Shown in pieces: positions 55,801 through 64,000 of a stretch of DNA of 64,000 nucleotides. This stretch comes from Sphagnum compactum. Its lineage: Eukaryota; Bryophyta; Sphagnopsida; Sphagnales. The stretch spans positions 22,568,001 to 22,632,000 of the forward strand of contig OZ234494.1 in NCBI GenBank assembly GCA_965153455.1. The letters run 5' to 3'. Positions within the stretch are counted from its first letter, which is position 1. Every line of letters begins with the position of its first letter. The notes below the pieces were generated by a model. It worked only from the letters and a program-made list of their open reading frames with translations. It was not told where the DNA came from and did no database searches. The translations under genes were made by a program, and so were the position numbers.

Positions 55801-57290
55801 ACTCGTAAGAAATTATGCCACTTGTCACCAGGCAGATTAAGCGATCTGGTCCAAATTTGGGGCCTACTTTTACAATGGGGTTTGTTGCAAGTCCCCCAAC
55901 GAGTGTTTACCTTTCAGCGATTTTTTGCCCAAGAGTCTCAAGTTTGCTCCTCAGGAATACTTGGAAATCCAGGCTCCATCAGGACTGCAATTAGTAACTC
56001 TAATAATGTATTGGGCAAGAAGAGTGTCACCTTGATTCATTGGATTGTTGTTGTTGAAGTCCAATGTTCTTGCCAGAATCTCTCTCTGGCTCTGACTTAC
56101 AACAAGTTGGTAAAGCAATTTTGATCCAACAAGCTGGAAAGACTTTATAAGTATGTACCAGCTGTGCTAGATTCCATTTCAAATGAGAACTTCAAGATTC
56201 CAGCCTAATTAAGGACAACACCCAAAAAGACAGCAAACTGAAATAGATCGAATCAGACTTCAGACTAAACCAACAGCCACCAGCACACCACGAGGGACTG
56301 AAAACACTTTTGCATTGGGTTGTGATTCCGTAGCTAACCAGGGTGTTTTAGCTCATTCTTTGATTTCACTCCCTCACTGCTAACACCAAGTGGATCTCTT
56401 TCTGGTGAATTATCACCAGCTTTTGAAGAGGGTAGCTACCATCACAAAGGGGAAAAGAGAGGATTGGTGGAGGTTTTAGTACTTAGTGGTTCCCTTATCT
56501 CTGTGTGGTCGTTGCTCCCCCTTTTTTTTTTCTCTCCATTTCTTGGGTGCTTTCTTTTTATGAAGTTTGGTAGGGTTTCATTTCAGAAAGAGAGGATTAA
56601 TCATTTAAAATCGCCTGAAAACTGTGTTTTTGCGACGTGCCTGTCATCACATTTGTGTACTAAACATGGTTTTAAGAGTTCCTTGAAATAATGTAATCAG
56701 CAATGTTTTTTTTTTCCTGGCTATGTTTTGCAATTTTTCGACAAAGAAATTGAGAAAATTTTGAACTTTTTTGTTTTTTGAGCGTAGATTCTACCAATTT
56801 ACCTATTCTTTTTCGTTAAATTTCACCAAAATTTTGATATGAAAAAAATGAATAAATGATCACTGATAGTCAGCTAAGTTGAAATTTGCCTAGGGAGCTC
56901 ACGACCCTAGCTCCATCAGGAAATTTTTTAAAAAACATACGGCTAACCACCCACTAGTTCAAACAATCAACAATTCTACATGCATCTATTTACTTAGTAA
57001 TCTAATCACCTATTATCCTACTTTATGTACCTAGATTTAACAGGATAGGTTACCAAGGTGAAACCTGATGACAACTCCATTAGGGTCCATCCACAACTGA
57101 GTAACAATGGATGGTGTGCTGGTGGCTTGTTGGTTCACCCTGCTTTACACTCTTTGTAAAGCCTTGCCAATATTTTTAAAGTGTTGTGGCCCAATACTCA
57201 ATGAAGGATAAACCCTGCAAAAAAGTTCCTTCCCCCAAGGGTACCTGGATCATGAAAAAAAGTGTTTGGAAATAAGAGCTTAAGCTTTAT
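55800..57290. other. Spacer with no recognised gene
   Basis: Bases 55800-56470 have near-balanced composition and a 114-codon plus frame (55780-56124) without a family match. The minus strand could be a diverged N-terminal extension of the hAT relic. From 56500 to 57290 the DNA is T-rich and then mixed, with no feature seen. Confidence 0.4.
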
Positions 57291-57298
57291 GCATGGTA

Positions 57299-57685
57299 AG
57301 AGCATCTCCCGTGGTGCTCAGTATGTGTTCCTGCACAGTAAAATTGGATGAAGAAAATCCAAAGAATGCTGGTTTGGCTCAGGAAAATGGTTTTAGCTCC
57401 ACATAATTGGGCGCGTTGCCGTGGCCAGTAACAGAGGCGCAGCAGTGCTGTGCACCTGCAGACAAGAGTGTAGAAAATATGATCTAACTCCTTCTCAGTG
57501 TTTCTGATTGGCCCATCATAATGATTCGTCCAGGTGGTTTGCTATTAGTAGTCCCCCACCTGTTTGCTGTCCCCGTTTCAGTTTTATGGGTGGGGTTGCA
57601 AAAGAGTAGGTTACATAACTAAACTTGGAAGTGAAAAATATTTTAGCAGAGTCACATAGGTACTGAGCACCGCTGGAGATGATCA
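57299..57685. mobile_element. MITE with GAGCATCTCC-type inverted repeats, about 385 bp
   Basis: CATCTCCCGTGGTGCTCAGT (from 57303) is inverted with few mismatches at 57661-57681 (ending GCTGGAGATG). Weaker symmetry extends inward for about 20 more bases (TGTG...CTGC...AAAAT). The interior is GC-richer than its surroundings and non-coding. A clear target duplication was not found, so the superfamily is left open. Confidence 0.65.
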
Positions 57686-57689
57686 AAGG

Positions 57690-60500
57690 CCTGGGGGAAG
57701 GGTGCTCTGAGAACTGGGGCCAAATTGACTCTGCCTTGGACTGGCCCCTTATTCTGGTAACGGTCACTCACCCCCAGGACCTTACCTACCACATGTACTG
57801 TAAGTGTACGTAATCACAGCTAATAAGACTTCAAACTGAATATGAACATGTTGTGCATTTTGTCATTCACCGGGGTTTCCAATGATCAGAGTTCTTGACT
57901 TAAGTTGCAAATACTTGGATTGTCGCATGCATCAAGACAAAAACAAGCTCTACCCAAGAAAACATAAGTGATATTTCATTGGTGAAGAATCCCAACAAGA
58001 GAATGAATGCACTTAATTGACAAAATGTTACCAGTAAGTAGATCATTGCCTTTGTTCTTGCCCAGGGGCCCCACTGAAAATCCAAATTAGACCAAAAGGA
58101 CTTTACAGAAGTGATAACAACAATACCGAGTAGCCACATCTCATTACACCTCCTACCTACCACAAATTTGGTGACCTGATTCAAGAGTGCAAGCAAAAGG
58201 GTTGCCAACTCTGACGTAGTTTATCACTGTACCTAGCACCTACAGGCTACCATAGGTACATTGGTTTAGGGTTTAAGTGAGTGTTGGGTGGTCGCTTCAT
58301 TTTGTTATAACCTTTGACTCTTGGCTTTGGGAAAGTTTTCATAATTGTAGAACCCTTGGTTTTTCAAAAAAAATTATTAAAAAATCCAGAATAAAATTAC
58401 GGTGAGTTTTCTCAAAGAATGGATGGTTCAGGGTAGGTTCTTTGATATTCTTACTGTTCGAATTTGTCAAGTTAAGTATTTCCAAACTGGCTCATTCGTT
58501 TCAACATGGAATGCTTGCCCTAATTTTCAGAACCATGCTAATATGACATCCCATGCTTGGACATTGCCCATTCCAATGCCAAAAGACATAATGTCGACAT
58601 CTATTAAAGTTGTGAATTTCAAATGGAATTTAATTTATTAGAAATTAAAAAAACCTTCAAACCCGAATTGTCAAAAAAAAATTTCATACACTATAGATTT
58701 ATTAAATCTATTATTAATGTACGAAATCATTATTAATAAATTCCCAGATTTACTAGTAATAAAAACCTTGCAATCCAAATACTTTTAGTTCTAAATCAAA
58801 TACAATATTAACCCCAAGTACAAGATGACTACCAAGCCCCTGATTCGATGGAGCCATGTTTGAAATTTATAATCATTTGCACAATCAAATTTCAAAAAAT
58901 TTGATAATAAATAAGGCTTCAAACTCATTTTCCCCTAAATTGGTGATAAATTAAATATCAACTTGATTTTGCTTTTATTTTTGTTGCCATTGCTATGAAT
59001 GTTATGCAATAAATGCCCATGCAAAAATTATTACTCTTCACCTTCTATATAAGAAAATTGCTCCTCTTGTTTTAAGTTTACTTTTTAAAAAATAAATCTA
59101 GATAACTAACATTTAGAGAAATAATATTTCAACATGAAATAAGGTCCCAAAGACAATGTTATTTTAAGAATAACTTTGTTATGTAACGCCCATTATTGAT
59201 GAGAAGTGGCAATACTAGTCTCAATATATATATATAGATAGTTATAGTTATGAAACAAGCGTGTTTAATATAATTAGGGTATCATTGAATCACCATAAGA
59301 AATAAGAAGGGTATCAAAAAAGTATTACAACAAAGTTACCATATTTCAAGGGCAACATTGGCATTTGATCTAGATTTTTTAAGATTTTAGCCCCAGACAA
59401 CTTGATTTCTTTTTTTATTTGGAATTTCCAATGCCTATGAGAATATAACAAAAGAGGGATTACACAAACAAAACCATCATGGACATACCATATTATGGTT
59501 TAAATATTTATATCCAAGGATAAATTATAAACACTCACTTCTCACATGTTTGTTTGCAAAGAATGAATAAAAGGGTTTCTCTCTTTTCATCATCTTTGGG
59601 GTTATGTGGTATTGCCAGTTTAATCTTTTCTTCACTTTCAACAAAAGTTTTAGAACTTCATGTTTTTATAATACACACACACCAACGCCCTCCCTCCAAT
59701 GACAATATGTAACCTTTTGTTGTTGTCATCAAACATAATTTTTTAAAGTCAATCTTTTAGTTGCTAATTATCAAAGGATACTATCAAGTGTGTTAGTTTA
59801 GTTGTTCAGTTATGTCCTAGTTAATTAAAGATAGACTGGGTTAGTTAAACTAATTAGTTAATCTCAAATCAATTCATGTGTGAATGGGGTTCGGGATATT
59901 TGTTATGGGATATAATCCAATCTTGTATGACTTCAAATCACTTTTGGTGATTTGAGATTCCAGACCATGATTTCTGCTTTGCAATTTTCTTTGTTATACA
60001 AAGTGTTTTGGTTTTCTATGTTGTGGGCTTAGATTCTTGTGTTGTTCCAAGTGAGTTAGTCTTTTGAATCACTAAAAGTCTAACTAGTTGTTTTTGTGCT
60101 ACAACTAGGCTAGAATTGTTTTAACATTAAAATTTTATTTTATTGGTTTTTTGTTATGTGTGTTATGCACGTGAGTTTGGGTTAGTAGCAAGTGCTGTGT
60201 TGTTTGTTTTGGTTTATATATTGCAAGGTGGTTTTGCAGGAGTTTTGTTCAAGTTGCACATATCGCTTGTTTGCGAATCTTGGTCTACTTGGCAATTTTG
60301 ATGTTTTTGTACCTGTTTTTTGTGGACAACTCCTTTAGGAGTTGAACCCAAACAGGGCCAAGTCTCTAGACTATAGAGGTGTTCAAAAAACACAAGAAGA
60401 AAGCCCCTAGCTTGATCACAAGGGGCCCCCCTTTTGTTGTTTTTCAATTTTATTTTCTTATTTCCATTTTTTCTTGTTCCCCTCTCTTTCTCCCTCCTTT
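57690..60500. other. Intergenic DNA, no gene seen
   Basis: AT-rich from 58350 to 60200. There is a TATATATATATA run near 59225 and a small CAAATCAC/GTGATTTG hairpin at about 59936. The minus frame at 57900-58208 has hydrophobic segments but no recognised family. Confidence 0.45.
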
Positions 60501-62880
60501 TGTCTTTCTCTATTGGTACCCTGTAGGTATAGTAATGATGGTGGCAGCAAGAGTAACCACTACCAAGAGCTTGAACTCCTGGTTGCCTAACCATCGACAC
60601 CAATTCGCAGGGAAAAGCAGGGGCGGTGGGTGCCCTTAGTTGATCTTGTTGTTGGCGGAGTAGCTACGGTTGCAGTGTGGGAGTAAAAAAAGGCAAGGAG
60701 AGGAGCTCCTTGCCGTGGTTGTTTCGTTTATTAAAGCTGCAACATGAAACAACAAATAACAACGAAAAAGGTGGAGGAGTTGCAACACGTAGCTACAACC
60801 CGAAGGAGAGGAAGAAGAAACAAGGAGAAGAAGAAGGAAGGAAGGAGAAGAGGAAGAGAAGGAGAAAAAGAGGAAAAAAAATAGAAGAAAAAAGAAAAAA
60901 CAAGTAGAGGTGGTGGTGGAGAGAGCTGAGTTCTAGCCACCATCACTTGGAGTTCAAGTTCTTTTTCAAACCTTCAAGGTTCGGGCATGAGTGGAGGCTC
61001 ACATGCTTCGACGGGAGGCTCGGGATAAGAAGGGTTAGGGGGGTCCAATTCAGACCTCCTTTTTATTTTCATTTTTTTCCAAATTCTCGAACTAGGTTTT
61101 TGAGGTCAGAGGTTGATTTGGCAATTGTGGAATTATTTGCCATTCAATTTTGGGAATTCAGTTTTCACCCATACGAAAGTAGAATCATAAGTTCTTTGTG
61201 ATAGTTAATTCCTAGTGAAGAACATTTCTAACGTGGGAGTTTTTAGTTCAATTGGAAACATGCACTTTTGAAGGTTTATTCCAAGACACTAGGTGGTGTG
61301 TGGTGAACTTTTTCATACCAAACATTTGGTAGTTCGGCATTGTGCCGGTGAGTCATATTTTTTGCACCTTATAGGTGGTGGAGTGCCATGCCATCAACAA
61401 ATGTAGAGGATTTGAATTTTTGTCATGATTCTTGAACAGGCATCACAAAAGTAGAGATTTGTGTTGCATGAGTTATGCATCTCCACTTATGTTTGCTGGG
61501 TTGTGCCTATTTCCTGTTAATATGTTGGATGGGTTGTCATATGCTTTCAAAGGGTAAGGGGTTTACCAAGGTGTGTGTCATTCAGCTATAACCTAAGGGT
61601 GAACACATGTTCTTAGGTTGACCTTTTGGTAGTCTATGCTTACTATTTAGTGTGAAGCTTCAAGTGAAAGGTTATGTGCCTTGCCATGCGTGCTATTATT
61701 GTCGCAGTGAGCCTGGGGGTTGTGATTGGTGTGGTTAATGGTCTACCACCCAATCTTGATCCTTTAATAGGTCCTACTTGATTCCTGGTTTTCCTAGACA
61801 TGTTGATTAGGTTTTAGTCAGGGTGTAGGTTGTATTAAGAAGCGCAGTTGCGGATATGTTTGGATTTGATCACCAAGATCTCCCGTTGCTTGTTATTGTG
61901 GTGAGATTGGGTTGATGATCAGTAAACCATTTAGTTACGTTCACAGTGTGCTCTAGTTTGTTGGCCCTATGAAATGTTTTTGTGGGTGCAGGTGCCCTAG
62001 CCATGTAGGTGCAACAACCTTAGGTTCGTGTTATGCATGGGGGTCTAGTTAAGCCACAACAGGTTCAACATCCTTGTAGATTTGGTTTGAGCCATTGTAG
62101 GTGTATCACCCTTTTGTGATTGGATTTGAAGGGGGATACCCAAGTTAAGGTTTAGGGTTCATCACAGAGGTGACATAAGATTCATGGGACACAGACATTG
62201 TTACTAGTGGTTTCACCAGGTAAGGGTGCAATTTAGACCACCCACACCACCTTCATCATCATCTGGGGGAGATTCTTCAGATTTTGAAACAAATATTTTT
62301 CCAAGGTTTGTCACCCCACCACTATTGTGGGACATCTTGGGGACAATAGGGGTTGATTGCCTTTTCGGGGGAAATAGTGGATTCCCTCACACCCTAGAAC
62401 AAGAACCCTCGGTCGAACATAGTGCAAGGTCACCCCTTGAGAATACTTGGGGTGGAATTCTTGGGGGAGCATATTGGGGAGATAGTTCCCCATGGAGACA
62501 GTTTCCAGGAATGATGTTTTTCCAAGAAGCATATTCTGTTATAAGTAGGGTTCCCCGGGAAGACGCTTCCCCATTTCCTAAAAATTCGTTTATTTGGGAA
62601 GCAGATTCTCGTTAACCCAGGAAAACTTTGTTTCGAGAATGGATCAGTAGAATAATTTTTGCCTACTTTTGCTGCTTTACAATGTTCATAAGTTGATTTT
62701 TTTTCGTTGTTATCATGTTCAAGGTTTGCTTTCCCAAGTTTGTCGTGTTCCTATGTCTTTGGCACGTTCGCCGAGCATGGCTCAAACATTCTTTCAAGAA
62801 AATTTTGGACCCCCTAGTTTGCTCCCATGTTTTCAAAGCAATGGGAGATATCATGTACCTCCAAGGGGTTTCACCACGTT
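60500..62880. other. Unidentified region; purine-rich stretch 60800-60905
   Basis: A GA-rich stretch (about 60800-60905) makes a Lys/Arg/Glu-rich frame on the plus strand. A Pro/Ser/Gly-rich plus frame at 62226-62615 has no ATG at its first codon and no recognised domain. It lies about 300 bases upstream of the MULE relic and could be a part of it. Confidence 0.35.
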
Positions 62881-63623
62881 TGTTGTCATAGGTTGCAACT
62901 GAGAAAAAGGCTTTGATTCAACTTTCCAACTTCCGGACAATGTATCCATTGGCAAAATCATTCTTTGATTATGTCGATGCATATTGGGTGCCAAAAATCT
63001 CCATGTGGTGCATTGGTGCATGGAACATACCACATGCAAACCAAGATATGAATGTTACTATAGAGACATACCACGGGAATTTGAAAGAGCAGTTCAAAAA
63101 TATGAAATGTAAATTGGAAGGGAGGAGATTAGATTGGTTGATTCACTAACTGGTCGAAAAAGTCACCACACATTACTTATATATTGGTGTGTTAAAGTGT
63201 GAAGGTTTCCTGTGGAACCATTAGGTAGAATATTTTTTTTCAAATGCATGGTGGTTGGCACAAGAAATCCCACATTTACACATCCACCTCCCAAAGCAAG
63301 GATCCATAGATCCAGCAACAGTCCAGTCGTAGTCATACAATGGTATACAATATACAATTCGTAATCATAAGTTAAAGTGGGCATCTTGTGATTGCCCATG
63401 GGCGCTAAAAGGCAACCTATGCAAACATTAGATTGTTGTGCTCATGAAATTAAGGCCTGAGCCTTCCCCTTGGGACTATCATTTCATCTTACGAGGTTCA
63501 TATAAGAACAACAGTGGGTGGACTTGGGGCATTGAAAGACTTAACTTCCCCTCTCTTGAATTCGAAGACTATGACAACTTGTTTGTTAACCCTTGGATTA
63601 GGTACGACACCCAGATCGAGTAA
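62880..63623 (+). pseudogene. MULE/FAR1-like transposase relic with SWIM zinc finger
   Basis: The plus frame 62913-63149 reads LAKSFFDYVDAYWVPKISMW, then PHANQDMNVTIETYHGNLK and LEGRRLDWLIH, the C-terminal half of a Mutator-like transposase. After stops and frameshifts the SWIM finger appears at 63387-63428 (C-D-C-x10-C-K-H), directly followed by a TAG. The same frame is open again to 63623 (LRPEPSPWDYHF ... DTQIE). The catalytic DDE part is not found upstream. Terminal inverted repeats are not seen within the window, and the element may continue past the end. Confidence 0.65.
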
Positions 63624-64000
63624 ATTGTAACTGTCTTGTTAGTCAACATTGTTGTCTACCCTGCAATCGCTTGTGGGTGAGATCTTGCAAGTGACTACTG
63701 TTCTTTTTGATGTTGTGGGACAAAATGACTACTTGTAATCCCAAAATTTGGCAAAGTTCAAGTCTATATGAGGGAAAATGGAATTTTTAAAGACCCATTT
63801 GGAGGCCGGGTTGTGTCACCCCATTGGCAACATTTTTATTGCTATAACAGATGGCAATATCGTTAGCTTGAAGAGAAACCTTGACCTTATTGATTATGTG
63901 AGAACCAAAACCAAGCCAATTCTGCAAATGAGAGCAAGAATTAATCGCCTATAACGCAAAAATATGGATCAGTTTCAACTTGATGAACAGGTTTCATAAA
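63624..64000. other. Window end, no gene seen
   Basis: No open frame with a recognisable motif on either strand. This could be 3' flank or subterminal DNA of the MULE relic. Confidence 0.35.

Noticed and set aside
60677-60907. Lys/Arg/Glu-rich plus-strand frame resembling a nuclear protein
   Set aside because: Generated by GA-rich low-complexity DNA.

Overview
The window looks like nuclear DNA of a land plant with a large, repeat-rich, AT-rich genome. Only three protein-coding genes can be supported in 64 kb. All three have spliceosomal GT-AG introns and belong to plant families: a CYPRO4/VID27-like protein, a plastid-type rhodanese, and a 'loricrin-like/WRKY19-like' protein built from Cys/His-Gly repeats. 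The style of the mobile elements (a Tf1/Tcn1-like chromovirus, a Helentron-like helicase-nuclease, a LINE-like reverse transcriptase known to me from non-flowering plants) suggests a fern, bryophyte, lycophyte or gymnosperm rather than a flowering plant. That placement is inference.

Layout. 1-3550 is AT-rich DNA without a recognised gene. 3554-6608 (+) is a decayed Helitron of the Helentron type, with PIF1-like helicase pieces followed by an endonuclease/exonuclease (EEP) domain. 6610-9300 holds degenerate repeats of about 430 bp. 9438-12304 (+) is the CYPRO4-like gene with promoter motifs and two coding exons. 15000-16990 (-) is a dead LINE-like reverse transcriptase. 18101-24324 (-) is a complete-length, young Ty3/gypsy chromovirus flanked by the 5-bp duplication ATAGT. 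Its pol is broken by two stops, a frameshift and a nested 185-bp hAT-like MITE. 29182-32153 (+) is a six-exon rhodanese gene. 35779-39334 (-) is the five-exon repeat protein, with a GC-rich promoter near 42 kb. From 42 to 64 kb no intact gene is seen, only repeats: a 60-bp minisatellite, a perfect 40-bp hairpin, two large inverted-repeat elements, a hAT transposase relic, a MITE and a MULE/SWIM transposase relic.

The genes do not form an operon or pathway. The CYPRO4-like protein is probably a membrane-anchored beta-propeller protein. The rhodanese is a plastid sulfur-transfer enzyme. The repeat protein is probably nuclear and metal-binding. The window's dynamics come from its mobile elements.

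The most interesting signals are: (a) the chromovirus appears to self-prime in the Tf1 manner, because a 10-nt site next to its 5' LTR is complementary to the predicted 5' end of its own RNA, and no tRNA-type site starting TGG is present; (b) an EEP-bearing Helentron relic in a plant; (c) the repeat-protein gene, whose introns inside the repeat array cut at the same codon position, making exon 2 an exact four-repeat cassette; and (d) a perfect 40-bp hairpin with a 14-nt loop at 48854-48947. All domain calls are by eye; no search was run.
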